The notes below the pieces were generated by a model. It had not been told where the DNA came from, ran no database searches, and worked only from the letters and a program-made list of their open reading frames with translations. Source: Spongospora subterranea f. sp. subterranea (lineage: Eukaryota; Endomyxa: Phytomyxea; Phytomyxea; Plasmodiophorida). From it: DNA of 64,000 nucleotides. The DNA lies in the NCBI GenBank assembly GCA_049724395.1, contig JAUGWO010000112.1, positions 186,001-250,000 of the forward strand. The letters are read 5' to 3'. This document shows positions 22,356 to 35,410 of the stretch, in pieces. Numbering within the stretch: the stretch's first letter is position 1; each line of letters starts with the position of its first letter. The translations under genes and the position numbers were made by a program.

Positions 22356-22493
22356 ATACCATAATGCATATATAAATCATATATTAATCAACATTTTGAA
22401 AACGCCCGACCTTCATATGAATTGTCCCACAATTTCGTTTGATAAACTCTTTTGGCGGTCACGGACTCCGTCGTTAATCATCGAACACAAAGT

Positions 22494-23836
22494 ATGACTG
22501 CCGAAACTCCAAAAGATCCAGGTCACCACGATCAGAAATCGGGAGATGTGACCCCTGAAGTGCACGCCTTTTGGGATACGCAACCCGTCCCCAAGCTCCA
22601 TGACAAAATTGACTCCGGCGATCCTCACGCAGCGATCGATACCCCGAAGACAGTCGATCAGGTTAAGCAGACTCCTTTCGCATTACCAAGTCTTTATGAA
22701 TGGTACGATATCGACATGACTAATGAAACGGAGGTTGATCAAGTATACGATCTATTGACCAGAAATTACGTTGAAGATACGGACGCCATGTTCAGGTATC
22801 TTTCCATTTTTTTTTAAACATAATTCTTTCTGATATTTTCCGTTTGTGCAGATTTGATTATTCCCGGGAATTCTTACGATGGGCATTGATGCCTCCGGGG
22901 TTCAGACGAGATTGGCATCCAGCTGTACGCGTGAAAGAGACCAAGAAATTGGTGGCATTCATTAGTGCAATCCCGGCCAAGATCCAGGCATACGATAATC
23001 CCCTTCCCATGGTCGAAATCAACTACCTTTGCGTTCACAAAAAATTACGCAGCAAGCGTCTGGCTCCCGTTCTGATCAAAGAGATCACTCGCCGGGTCAA
23101 TCTCACAGATATCTGGCAGGCTACTTACACTGCTGGCGCCTTGCTGCCTAGGCCGGTTGCCCGAAACCGTTATTATCATCGGTCGTTGAATCCTAAAAAA
23201 CTGATTGAAGTCGGATTCAGTCAGTTGGCTCGACGGATGACGCTCAAGATGACTTTACGTTTATATCAACTTGAACCTGAAACCTCGCTTCCTAATCTCC
23301 GGCCCATGACTAGAGACGATATTTCGTCTGCCCGACAGCTTTTAGCCCAGTATATGGCAAAGTTCAAATTATTTGTGCACATCTCCGAGGAAGAATTCGC
23401 GCATTGGTTTCTTCCCCGGAAAGACGTTGTGTATTCGTACGTCGTTTGCGATTCATCCACAAATATTGTCACCGATATGATCAGCTTCTACTGCTTGCCG
23501 TCTTCTGTTTTGGGCAATTCGTTGCACACGACATTACGCGCTGCGTTCTCTTTTTATAATGTCGCTGAATCTGTTCCCTGGCACATACTTATGAAGGAGG
23601 CTCTTATTTTAGCCAAGAACAACGATTTTGACGTGTTCAATGCGCTAAATGTTATGGTTAGCATGTGTTAATTGGCCGTTTTGGGATGAGCTGTGGTCTA
23701 ACGGCGTTGTTAGGATAATGCGAAATTTTTTGAACCGCTGAAGTTCGGCATTGGGGATGGATATCTACATTATTATCTGTACAACTGGAGATGCCCAGAG
23801 ATCGCGTCCGAAGATATCGCCCTTGTTCTGATGTAA
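22494..23836 (+). CDS. NMT1: Glycylpeptide N-tetradecanoyltransferase (N-myristoyltransferase)
   Basis: Transfers myristate from myristoyl-CoA to N-terminal Gly of target proteins. Exons 22494-22795, 22852-23656 and 23714-23836 give 409 residues. Recognisable are [47 protein letters not shown]-equivalent [56 protein letters not shown] and the C-terminal [17 protein letters not shown]. The carboxyl end ([11 protein letters not shown]) matches the catalytic C-terminal carboxylate position. No fungal-type N-terminal Lys-rich ribosome-binding tract is seen. Confidence 0.96.
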
Positions 23837-24123
23837 GAACACCCTCAACGTCTACTTTATAATACATCGATCAACATTGTCCGAAATGTCGCCAATCAAC
23901 CCCCTTTTTAATTATCAATCCCCAATTTTGATTACATGCGGTGCATGTTTTTCATACAACTGTTAATACATCGCTACCTTCTCATCGTCCACCGCATCAT
24001 TTTTGCGTGGTTGCTTGCGTTTCACTCTGGTAAAAGGACGGACTTCACAGCGTTTCCGCGACGCACTGCTGTTCGTCACAGACAGCCGCTGGAGTGCAAC
24101 GCTTCAGCGTGTCACCTCTGCCC

Positions 24124-26226
24124 ATGGCGCAAATCACGATATTGTATGGGTCCCAGAGTGGGTGCTCCCAGGAAATCGCTGAACGGATAGAGCGGCAAGG
24201 AAGGTTGAGACAGTTTACCACCAAGATTTTGTGCATGGATGAGTTCACTCTGGTAATTCTTCGAGAAGTGGTTTTTTGTTTCCGATGGAATTTTGAATTA
24301 TAGGAGCAATTGACTAGTACTAATTCCCTGGTCATTTTTGTTGCTTCCACAACAGGGCAAGGCGTCGCCCCGGACAACATGAAATTATTTTGGACCAGAC
24401 TTTTGCACAAAAGCTTACCATCAGACGCCCTGTCCTCTTTGAAATTTAGCGTGTTTGGTCTTGGGGATTCGTCTTATCCTGTGTACAATGCCGTCGCCCG
24501 AAGGCTATATCAGCGCCTGCTAGACCTTGGCGCCCAGCCATTTCATCCTCGAGGGCTTGGTGATGACCAGCACGCTCTTGGGATTGATGACGCATTTGAA
24601 CCATGGGTTTCCGCAATGTGGTCAAGTGCTCTAACTCAATTTCGTTTAAGTGGTCTAGTTTTGCCCGATAACATTGATTGTCTACCAACTATGTTGCCAC
24701 CAACGGTCCGCGTCACCATTGTGGATAATGTTGGGTCATCACTTGTGCCCGTTCCATTAGGAGCCTTCGGCAGCGGAGTCAATAAATACGTACCGGCCAG
24801 TTCAAGATTAAGTTTAAACAAACGGTTGACGCCTGTCGATCATTTCCAAGATGTTCGCTTGTTAGAATTTGAGATTCCGGGCGCTGTATCAATGCAGTAT
24901 TCACCCGGTGACATTGTAGGTTCAAATTTTCATATGGCCAGTAATAATCTGATATACTCTTTGTTAGTTGATTGTCCACCCATCTAATCCAGTAGAGCCT
25001 GTGCGTGACTTCATCAGCGACATATTGAAACGAGATCCCTACTCTGTTTGCGTTTTAAACCGGATCAATTCTTCATCAATTGACTCGGGTTTACCGTTCG
25101 GTTCTTCGATCACGCTGTTGGATCTGTTTTCCCGCTGGTTGGATGTATTTGGGACACCAAGGCGGTATTTTTTTGAAGTATAATGCAACCATGCACTTTG
25201 ATCGCCTTGTTTCACAATGATATTTAGGTCCTCTCACATTTTGCAGTTGACGAACTGGAAAAGGAAAAGCTTCAGGAATTCTCCACTCCGGAAGGCCAAC
25301 AAGATCTGGCTGCATACGCGTATCGAGAAAAAAGAACGTATGCCGAGGTTTGTGGTTCTCCGACGAAACTTGACCAAAGTTGTTCAAGTAACTCAGGTAC
25401 TTGAAGATTTCCCATCGGTGAAGATCCCGTTAGAGAAGTTAATTGAAGTTATTCCTCGTCTAAAGCCTCGTCAGTTCTCAATTGCCTCATCTCCCTTGGT
25501 AACTATCATTTCTTATCGGGTTGTTTTGCGCATTAATGCGTTTTCGTCACTTAGAAACATTTAAATAAGCTACAAATCATTGTTGCTGTTGTGGAATTCT
25601 TGACGCCCTATAAGCGTCGCCGCATTGGACTTTGCTCACAATATCTACGATCGCTTAATCCAGATACCAATGCTTCAGTCCCAATCTGGGTTCGTTCTGG
25701 AAGCTTCGCTTTACCACCAAATACGCAACCCTTGATTATGATTGGTCCTGGTACCGGTATCGCCCCATTTCGTTCTATGTGCCATCAGATCAGCATGCTT
25801 AGCTATACCGCTCGAGAAGTTTGGGTTTTTTTTTGGCTGCCGAAATCGTACGAAAGACTTTTTTTTCGCCGAGGAATGGAGGGCGTTGCTTGACTCTGGT
25901 GATGTCTCCAAGCTAGAGACCGCTTTTTCCCGGGATCAGATTGACAAAATTTACGTTCAGGATCGTTTGCGAAGTTGTGGGGCTGAAATATGGCGATTGT
26001 TCAATGAAAAGGCGATATTGCTTCTCGCTGGGTATTAGACTGTTTATTATCTTGATCGAAAAGGAACCCATTCCATCATTTCAGGTCTTCGAATGCGATG
26101 CCAAGACAGGTTCACGAAACGCTCGTTGACATCTGCGAAGAACACGGGAACCTCAGTCGTTTAGAAAGCGAAAAGTTTATCAGGCTGCTGCAAAAAACTG
26201 GTCGTTACTTGATAGAGACCTGGTGA
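24124..26226 (+). CDS. NDOR1: NADPH-dependent diflavin oxidoreductase 1 (frame break at a T run)
   Basis: NDOR1/Tah18 passes electrons from NADPH through FAD and FMN to Dre2/CIAPIN1 in cytosolic Fe-S assembly. Exon 1 has the FMN loop ITILYGSQSGCSQEIAERI; exon 2 has STTGQGVAPDN, FSVFGLGDSSYPVYN and LGDDQHALGIDDAF. Later exons give SPGDILIVHPSNPVEPV, RYFFEVLSHFAVDELEKEK, IPRLKPRQFSIASSPL (FAD), IGPGTGIAPFRSM (NADPH), FFGCRNRTKDFFFAEEW, AFSRDQIDKIYVQDRL and a terminal Trp (LIETW). The frame shifts by +1 at nine T residues (25825-25833) where eight would keep frame. Introns are 45-60 nt. Confidence 0.95.
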
Positions 26227-27753
<1,527 letters not shown>

Positions 27754-27846
27754 CTTGTTGTATTGATGGTGTTATAATAAACATTGGGGTTATCCGTGTA
27801 TATTTTCGCAAAAAATATGACACCAAAGTTTTGCCTTTATTATCGA

Positions 27847-29446
27847 TTATTTTAACGCTGCCACAATCTCAGAATGATCCGGAACTTGGAAAGCGACGTC
27901 TCCGCGAACAGCCAAGGTAGGGTTTTGTTTCAGCATAACCATCTTCGCAACTCGGCTGATATCTTTGGCACAAATAGAATCAATTTTTGCCGCCAGTGCA
28001 TCGGGTTCAATCCGTTTGCCATAATTCAACATTTGCTGTCCAAGGTCGTCGAACAAAATTTGACGGGATTCCAAGTTCATGTAGAGCGATGATTTCAACT
28101 GATTTTTCGCGCGGTTGACTTCTTGATCAGTAATATTCAACGGCATCGCTCTCGCCTCACGGACAAGAATGTTGGTCAAGCTTCCAGCGTCTTCTGGGGC
28201 AGCAATACCGTGGAATGAAATCAACGAGGTCTCATCATGCAAAGCAATCGAACACTGAGCTTGATGAACAAACGAATTACCGATGAGCACGCGTAAATAC
28301 AATCGCGAGTACATTCCCTGAGGATGAGGTAAACCCGCTGAAATAGTAATAGCGATAACCCGAATACCTTTCCAGGACCGCCAGCTGAGAATGATCCTCC
28401 TCCTCCCATAAGCATGGCCAAGGCGCAAGCAGCATAGACATCATCAGTGTGCCAACCGCCGCATGCGAATCCGAGGCTAACATGAGCAAAGCCATCCGGC
28501 GACGGCTTATTGCATCGGTACTGTGCTCCAACATATGGGGAGCCGCCATCAGAGGCAGCAGGCCCCTTCGCCTTTAATTTACCAAAATTTCTTTCTGCTG
28601 ATTTCAAGAAATCTTGATGGTTCACACCGGCGCCAACAACAACAATCCGTTCTGGCTGGAAAACAGAATTGTGATAGGCTTGGAGTTCAACAGGAGAGTT
28701 CAGCAAATTGACGTCAGCTCCAGATGAAGCATGCAATGGTAATCCCAGGCCTCTCCCACCGAAAGCGGCATTGTTCAAAGAATCCTCAATCTGCAACGTA
28801 CTATTCTGAGAAACAACATCTTCAACCAGGTGTCGATACGCCTCGACTCTATTGGACACTTCGCCGGCATCAAATAATCCATTACTAATTACGTCACCCA
28901 TAATCTGCATGACTGCATCGGCATCGTTTGGAAGTACATCTGCCCTGTAAACTATATGGTCGCGGTTAGCTTCTGCGGAAAACTGCCCACCAAGCTCCTC
29001 AATGGCCCGAGACGCTGCAATTTCTGTTCGAGTCGAGCTTGTCTGTAGGGCTAGGTTCGCCAAAATATGTGGCATTCCAGGTTTGGGGGAGTACCGTGAT
29101 CCACCAGCCGTGAATACACCAATACTCGCACCCAGGGAGAACGGATGACGTAGAAATAACACGGACGCCATTTGGCAATGTGGATACTTCTGCTGGAGAC
29201 GTTATCGGAGCTTCAACCGGCTTGCTCTTGTCAAGTGAAAATTTCAAAGGCAAAGGTTCGTCTAGAGGAATCTGCTTGGATCGACTTCGCCCTAAAAGAC
29301 AAATTGCGTCTCAGAATATGGGGTGTTGAGTCTGAAACATTACCTAAAATCATATCAAATATGGAGCGAGCTTGGGGTGACATGCCGCTGAGCGGATGCC
29401 GTCCTTGTCCAAGTATTGCCCTGCCATGAAGGCCTCGACGTAGCAT
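27847..29446 (-). CDS. PMPCA: Mitochondrial processing peptidase alpha subunit (frame break)
   Basis: MPP-alpha binds presequences for cleavage by the zinc-bearing beta subunit in the matrix. Exon 1 (MLRRGLHGRAILGQGR) is a presequence-like arginine-rich helix. An intron of about 50 nt leads to AEVSTLPNGVRVIST, then the frame moves by +1 near 29139-29148 to FSLGASIGVFTAGGSRY, and onward PHILANLALQ (no HxxEH zinc motif, hence alpha), LPNDADAVMQIMGDVI and GLGLPLHASS. The glycine-rich loop GGGGSFSAGGPGK continues after an intron as GMYSRLYLRV. It ends FQVPDHSEIVAALK. About 470 residues if joined. The extra base may be an assembly error. Confidence 0.93.
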
Positions 29447-29765
29447 CGGTGAAGATTGTAGGCAAATTGTCGGCGTCGGACAGAGTATGAACGACCCCGA
29501 CCGACCGAATTTTGGACTGTACAAACCGTATGTACACTAGGTTGTACAGATAGCCAATCCCTCTCCAAGTGGCCACACGTGTATGTCCACCTGTACCTAT
29601 ATATACACTGCGTCTGCGCCAACCAGAGCCCCGACACAAGTCCGGCCTCTCGGACCATCTCCTGGTTTTTGCAGTATCGATTGAAGGGCAATGATGTCGA
29701 GTTCACTAACTGAGAAGTATTGTTGCCCTTTGAATGTGGAAATCGATTCAATATTGTTTTATGGA
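29447..29765. other. Spacer between MPP-alpha and PTEN genes
   Basis: 319 bp with no convincing ORF; the promoter of MPP-alpha (minus strand) is expected near 29450-29600. A repeated tgtac motif (29515-29550) is visible but unexplained. Confidence 0.3.
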
Positions 29766-31339
29766 CTATGTATCGGCGAGAATCTGGTCGATTTCTGCGT
29801 CCAAATCTAGACCTCTGTCGCTTTCATTGGCGCTGATATCGTTGTTTTCTTGACGTAGTTCATTATGTAGTTCGGCCAGCAGTCGATCGGTATCGCTTTC
29901 TATATCGGCTGCCTCAGCCTCAGCTTGCAGGCTTGAAATCAGCTCATCCATGTCATCTCCGTTCAAGTTCTGATACACTATTGTTTAACATCAAATCAAC
30001 GCTGAACTGCCTATTTCGCCATACCGTTTCTTTCTCGTCCACCGGATATTCTCCAAACAGGGTGAAATGTTTCCGAATCGCATGAGAATCTGGAGTCGAC
30101 ACCTAGCGAACTAATCGTGAGGGTTTGGCTTGTGGTTGAGGTGTTGGGGCTACAAACCAAACGCTGTGCGATCTCCTTGAAAAAACTGTCGCCGTTGACA
30201 GGTTGTAGAGTCTTGGCGGGAGAGAACATCAGGTCGATGTGAAAATCGTCGGCAATCCGTGGGTCGGACCAGGCCCCATCCATTTCGGCTTTGGTCACAC
30301 GAAGAGTCATATCCTTAACGAATCCCGTATGGAACACCTAATTGGCGCTCATTCCTACATTCCCGCCGATTCTATTGTAGAAAACATACAAATCTGACTA
30401 TAGATATACGACTTTTGTCCAAAGAAAGATGCCGGATTCGAATGAGGATATCTCCCTCAATATCAGTTTCCATATTAAACACAGCCGAATCCGATGACTT
30501 GTAACTTCTTAATCCCGCTTCAGATTTAAGGGTCGACTTCAACATTTTTCCATCCTTGAATAATTGAATGTACCTGTTGAATCCAAAGTCAGCGTACGTT
30601 ACAGGCTCCATAGCAATTTACGGGCAACAAGTTCCATCGGAATCGATACCAGGCATATTATTAATGATAATACGGTCCAGGTGCAACGGCGCTGAAGAGG
30701 GATAGTCCCCGTTTGTGACGCTACTGAAATATTGCAAGTACCTGTAGATTAGTCAGCGAAACGGAACAAATTACGATGAGAAATTGGGACCTGGACTGGG
30801 AGGGCATGATGAGATGATGACGCGGAATAGAACTGATCGACACAATATGGTCAATGGCAGAATCAGGGGACCTAAATGTCCCAATCCACGATAAATAACA
30901 AGCGATAGCTGTACAGGTCCGCCCTCTACAGAATCAGTCATGATTACAAAACTGCAGAATGTCCGAATTTACCTGCCAGTTTGGCAGTGAATGACGGCGA
31001 TGTTGCTGGGATCCCCACTTAACCATCCGTCAATGGACTTGCAAATAGCGAACATCTTATCAAGAGGCGGAGCAGGATATCTAAACAATGTCAGGGCTGT
31101 GGAATGCGAAGCGGACAGAATATGTACCCGGGGAATCGGAATTCAATGACCTGGTCATCAAACGACGAATAATCGTATCGCTTGTCTGAGAGATTCCATA
31201 TCATGAACTTCGCTGGGAATGTGGAGCGCAGATAGCTGGATATGAATGGCAATGAAACGCTCCCTGATACTGAGGGAGATGGTTCGTCCATTGGAAATCC
31301 CATAGCTAGATTATGGCAAGCATGACCAATATCAGACAT
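29766..31339 (-). CDS. PTEN: PTEN-like phosphatase with C2 domain and acidic tail
   Basis: Predicted PI(3,4,5)P3 3-phosphatase. Exons joined in phase: NLAMGFPMDEPS, KFMIWNLSDKRYDYSSF, FRFPGYPAPPLDKMFAICK, SNIAVIHCQTGRGRTCTAIA (HCx5R P-loop intact), LIMPSQSRYLQYFSSV (PTEN PSQRRY), APLHLDRIIINNMPGID (start of C2), YIQLFKDGKMLKST, LIRIRHLSLDKSRI, VFHTGFVKDMTLRVTKAEMD and VDEKET. A 55-nt intron then leads to an acidic helical tail (NLNGDDMDELISSLQAEAE, LHNELRQENND). The P-loop has Gln and Arg where human PTEN has the two lysines of CKAGKGR. Start at 31339 chosen; an upstream exon cannot be excluded. Confidence 0.88.
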
Positions 31340-31618
31340 TAAAGATTTAATCTAAGGCCATGCTACTCATGCAACGACAATGCAGGAAACACGAATTCAA
31401 ACGCAACCGGTAATGGAAAGCGTAATTGTACTGATGTGATTACAACATGAAAAAACTCGATTAATCGCACGTCAACATCTACCGTCGCATAGAAAAATAC
31501 ACAAAATCAGTGAAGTCGAAAACGTGATTATGACATTTCTTTCAACACTAATTGAAGAAGGATGAGATGCTCCATCGGGAAATATGTAATCAAAGGTACA
31601 ATTGAAAGCGTTTGTGGG

Positions 31619-32040
31619 TTATGGTGTTTGATACATCTGACCGTATATATTATCGGTGACTTTCAAAAGCTGTTGCTCGATCCCTTCCTGCATATCGCCA
31701 GCCACGTTCAATAGCGCCACATTTTTGATGAAGGTGACAGCCGATGTGATGCCCTCCTTGTTGAGGCGCAGGGCTTGCGTCCAAGATGAGATGCGATCCA
31801 TTGGCCGGCCGGCCCACTTGGCGTAATCCGTCTCAGGCCGTGACTCGTCACCAATACCGTCACTTTGACATTCTCCCAATCGTCCAATGTCCATGACCAG
31901 GTTCAAAAAGCTGGAAACTAATAACATTTTAACAAAGATGGCAAACTCGGCCAGTACGCTAAATTTCTGCACAAATTTGACACCGAACGATGAATCTAAG
32001 TAAATTTGGTCAAAACGGGAAATCGTTATCAGAGATTAGC
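31619..32040 (-). CDS. Unknown protein, 3' exons only
   Basis: Open frame SSFGVKFVQKFSVLAEFAI, FVKMLLVSSFLNLVMDIG, DYAKWAGRPMDRISSWTQA, GITSAVTFIKNVALLNVAG, IEQQLLKVTDNIYGQM and stop. Hydrophobic N-terminal helices are followed by amphipathic ones. The exon appears to start after an acceptor near 32000, and the 5' exon(s) are not resolved (an ATG at about 32125, MSLNCLFS, is one candidate). A PEX11-like or other membrane-associated protein was considered, but no motif is decisive. Confidence 0.4.
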
Positions 32041-32167
32041 AGATAGAGCGTTTGATGCTTTTGTCAGAATGAATGAAAATTAGATATCGAAATGAGCCTA
32101 ACAGAAAACAAGCAGTTGAGGGACATTTTATTTGAGTCAACCTTGGCGAAACTCCTCAATGATTATA

Positions 32168-32687
32168 TCAATCTCTACCCAAGATCTGCTTTACTCGCCT
32201 CATGACTGAATCTTTATTCTCATCGTATGGTACATCTTTCGCTGGCATCTCTAGAATAGATGGGATCGGTTTATCATGGCTATTGATCATTGGTCGGACC
32301 CGTTCCGCAATCTGAAATGACATGTCAACGATGGCAGATAAATGAGGCAATCATCACTCGAACGTGTTGGCTAATCAGTATCATGGCTATATCTTTTCGT
32401 TCAAGAAATGATGTGAAGGTCTCTTCAATAGTTGACTGATTTGTTTCTGCACGACGGTTTAGATTTGAACTAACAGTGATGTGCGAGAGATTGACTGACT
32501 ATCGGTGACGATCAGGAAATTGGCTACTCCATTTGTTTTATCACCAATACCTGTTAGCAGGAATCCAGTGACCGTGTCCTATGATGACGGTCAAGCACGA
32601 GAGGAAACTGAATGTCAAGCGGACCTCATCTCCGATCACAGCGACGAGCGATCCTGCTGCTGGCGTCTGATAAATTGCCGCGCACAT
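32168..32687 (-). CDS. ATP6V1F: V-type proton ATPase subunit F
   Basis: Small stalk subunit of the V1 sector that couples ATP hydrolysis to rotation. Exons give MCAAIYQTPAAGSLVAVIG, DE, then (45-nt intron) DTVTGFLLTGIGDKTNG, VANFLIVTDSH, then SNLNRRAETNQSTIEETF, TSFLERKDIAMILISQH, then (56-nt intron) IAERVRPMINSHDKPIPS, and the family C-terminus ILEMPAKDVPYDENKDSVM, RRVKQILGRD. About 127 residues, as usual. The only phase-compatible junction between VTDSH and SNLNRR is a 26-nt intron (32470-32495). Assignment certain from IPSxLExPxKDxPYDxxKDSV. Confidence 0.93.
32470..32495 (-). other. Probable 26-nt spliceosomal intron in ATP6V1F
   Basis: Sequence gtcaatct...cactgttag on the minus strand. 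Without removing it the frame stops a few codons on. The conserved protein continues on both sides, and no other GT/AG pair within reach restores phase. Other introns here are about twice as long. Confidence 0.6.
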
Positions 32688-33045
32688 CAATACGATATAT
32701 GGCCATTACGGGAAAGAAACTTAAGTCTTATTCGAGACAGAAGTATTAGCGTTGGTGAATGGAATCGATATTTGATTACAACCAGTGTTCCATGCGAATG
32801 TGTTATCAATACGACCGTCTCATTGCAACGCTAGCGCCATGTGTGTGCCAACCCAACTGCTGGTAATATCATCATAACGATACTACGGGCTGCCCCAACG
32901 CTGATCTCACTGTACCATTGTATACACCTGTCGTTTCACTGCAGCGTTTGGCCTACAGCGTTAGGTTTACAATTGTTGACAATCCATATTGTAAGTCAAT
33001 CGTGGCAGTAATCACGTTAAATCTATTGTCGAAGATCGCATGAGT
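32688..33045. other. Spacer, no gene seen
   Basis: 358 bp upstream of ATP6V1F; no supported ORF. The ORF running over the plus strand at 32505-32834 is a shadow of the minus-strand gene. Confidence 0.35.
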
Positions 33046-33570
33046 TTATACTAGAAATGACGCATCTTGGTTTGATAGTCTTTCAACCAGGTTGACGCAT
33101 TGGTTGGCAATGTACAGATTGTTATCTGCAGAGATGAGATTTAACGCCTGACTGAAAACAATATCGGCTGTTTCCTTAACCTTACTGGTTCTGGTGAACT
33201 TGTTTGCACTTGGACAGAGTCTAGGCGCCATTAGTCAAGCCAAACGTCAATCCATGGGATGAAACCGCTCAATTCATGATACAACAACTCTACGCAAGCA
33301 CTGACTGTTTACCGCAATTCGTCCCGGCAAATGAGAAAATGGCGCGTTGCGGTGAACAGTGCTGGTTTGAGTTGTTGATCATAGCACTGAGCCGTTTCAT
33401 CATATCGTCATCATTCAGGGGGCCCATAACCATCACGTATGACGCCAGCAGCAATGTGCCCATGCGTCGCTGAAGGATTGCCAATGTACCCAGCTTGAGC
33501 CTGAGTCCGAATAGGAAACGACTTAACGCATGAGCGAACACGAATAGGCTGTGATCTGACTGTCGAACGT
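33046..33570 (-). CDS. Hypothetical protein, 5' end unclear
   Basis: Coding-looking exon DHSLFVFAHALSRFLFGLR, KLGTLAILQRRMGTLLLA, GPLNDDDMMKRLSAMIN, NQHCSPQRAIFSFAGTN, CGKQ. An intron of about 86 nt joins LCPSANKFTRTSKVKETAD, then IVFSQALNLISADNNLYIA, NQCVNLVERLSNQDASFLV and stop at 33046. The mix of a hydrophobic helix and helical segments does not match a family I know. Upstream exons may reach toward 33650. Confidence 0.4.
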
Positions 33571-33759
33571 GTCTACAATTTGAGTGAGAATAGCCGCCAA
33601 TATGGGTCGCCGTGTTGGTTCCCGATATCGTCGGTTAAATGTCCCCCATTTTTCACAAAAAAACAGTCTGGGTGTCGGATAGAAATGATTTGCAAATCCG
33701 ATGTTTGTCCGTCAATCAGACTGTATTTAGTGACGATTATAGACTTTTATACAAACATA

Positions 33760-35247
33760 TTACAGTTCAGAACGAATTGCTTGAAAGAGCGTAGCTTCTC
33801 TGTCCATCGATACTTCCCAGCAGAAAATGCCTGTAGAAACTGTTCAACAGAATGGTCATGGTAGATCAGCTCGTACATGCACCTGCTAAGCCTTCATCTC
33901 TTACAAATCGCGCCTTGGCGGCCACCGAATGTTCATCCTCAGCAGACACCCATAATTTTGTGCATGGATTCCATAAAACAGGAGTAGAGGCAACGGGATC
34001 AAAATGTTTTATGAAACCCTTCGAATTTGAGCAACTTTCAATAATTTCATCATAATTGACAATTCCATCGCCATGAAAAGATCTTCCGATCTCATGACCT
34101 TCCACTTGTTGAAATGACCTTCCATAAAACGGAATTCCGATGCATATTTTGTCGCGACTGAGTCCCCGTTGTGTATACCCTGAACGAACGTTGGGTTCAG
34201 ACAATCCACAGAAATGCTGATGAACCTTTTACTGCATTTGAGATTAATGGACGCAATGGCGCATGGTGATCTGTCGTTGCTGACCATGGCCCCGAGGCAT
34301 CCTAGATAGCACTCAGTTATAAGAAAAAATCCTCAAAACATTCTACATAGGTCATAACATTAACCCAATCGCAATACTTGTCCAGCTTTGTGAGCTCGAG
34401 ATGCCGGTAGCTCCATTCTCCGGCGGAAGTAGCGACCGTAAGAAGATATGGTGATTGTCGACCGTGACGCTTCTGAGCTTCCGTTAACCCCCTTCGTAGG
34501 CACTTCAGAAGCTTTGAGAAATTGCGACCGTCGTCGCTACAACGACTGTTTGAATTTGACCCTCCTTCAACAGGAAACTCCCAACTGGGAATTTTGCTAA
34601 GAAAAAACCTGTCGATTGGCAAATCCTTTACTCAATATCTACCCCATCGAAACGGTTTGACGTAATAAAGTCAACCACGCTCTCTGTGAACACCTTACGC
34701 GACTGCTTGGAGCGAGAAATTATAGAGAATTCTAACGGATAACGATGAAATTTGGCAAATCCAGATTATACATTCAAGTGCCTTTTGAAAATGTCCACCC
34801 TCCAACGCTGATACTGGTCCTTAGATACAGATTTCTTTGTCTCAAAGGGCTTTGCTCGTGATTCAATAGGCCGATATTTCCATGAAACACCTGTACGCTT
34901 CCGTCAGACATCGTGACAGGCATTTCTTTCTCTACGTCGGCCCAAGCGTCTCCAAATGCTAAGAAGGTCAGATTAACGGCTAATGTAAGTTCGCCACGAC
35001 CTACTTATTTTGCCATTTACAACGTTGGCAAAGGCCTGACAACAAGAGTCCGATCACCAATTGCATCGATGCACAGCATCAGAGCACCTACGTAATTGAT
35101 ATGTGTGATCATCTCCAATGGTATACAATGTGGAGTGTAGAATTTCGGCTCATAACCGCACCAGGAAGTGTAGTAAGCCAGAATGACGGGGCTTCGACCC
35201 CCTCCAGTCGGCATCGCCCAAGTCTTCCCAAAACAAAACTTCTGCAT
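33760..35247 (-). CDS. GH18 chitinase-like glycoside hydrolase
   Basis: TIM-barrel chitinase. Exons spliced in phase: SPVILAYYTSWCGYEPKFY, EMITHINY, AFANVVNGKI, TFGDAWADVEKEMPVTMSD, LRTSISVG, RKVFTESVVDFITSNRF, DGVDIDWEFP (catalytic DxxDxDxE with Glu present), DGRNFSKLLKCLRRGL, YLLTVATSAGEW, CDWVNVMTY, DASGPWSATTDHHAPL, AVKGYTQRGLSRDK, ICIGIPFYGRSF, LAGACIFCWEVSMDREATL and RSEL before the stop at 33760. Introns are 45-70 nt. The SxGGW motif is cut at the second Gly by an intron, so part of that loop may be mis-modelled. No signal peptide is visible at the chosen start (35247), so a leader exon may be missing. Confidence 0.88.
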
Positions 35248-35410
35248 TTCGATATTTGTTTGTGACTACCAGAATCTCCGTCTCCAATTCTGCAGTTTCG
35301 CTTAGACAATATTCAGCAATTGAATATCCTTTTGAACAAATTGTTTTTCTAACTAGATGAGAAAAACCAGATTAATAACGGGGGGAGACTGTCGAAACAT
35401 AAACAAGAGG

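Noticed and set aside
34200-34290. Apparent frameshift in the chitinase between the DHHAPL segment and the GRSF segment
   Set aside because: A 48-nt GT-AG intron joining AVKG to YTQRGLSRDK restores frame and matches GH18 spacing.
34996-35309. Overlapping minus-strand ORF (MSKRNCRIGDGDSG...) at the chitinase start
   Set aside because: It is a different frame of the same exon; the GH18 frame (VILAYYTSW) is clearly the coding one.
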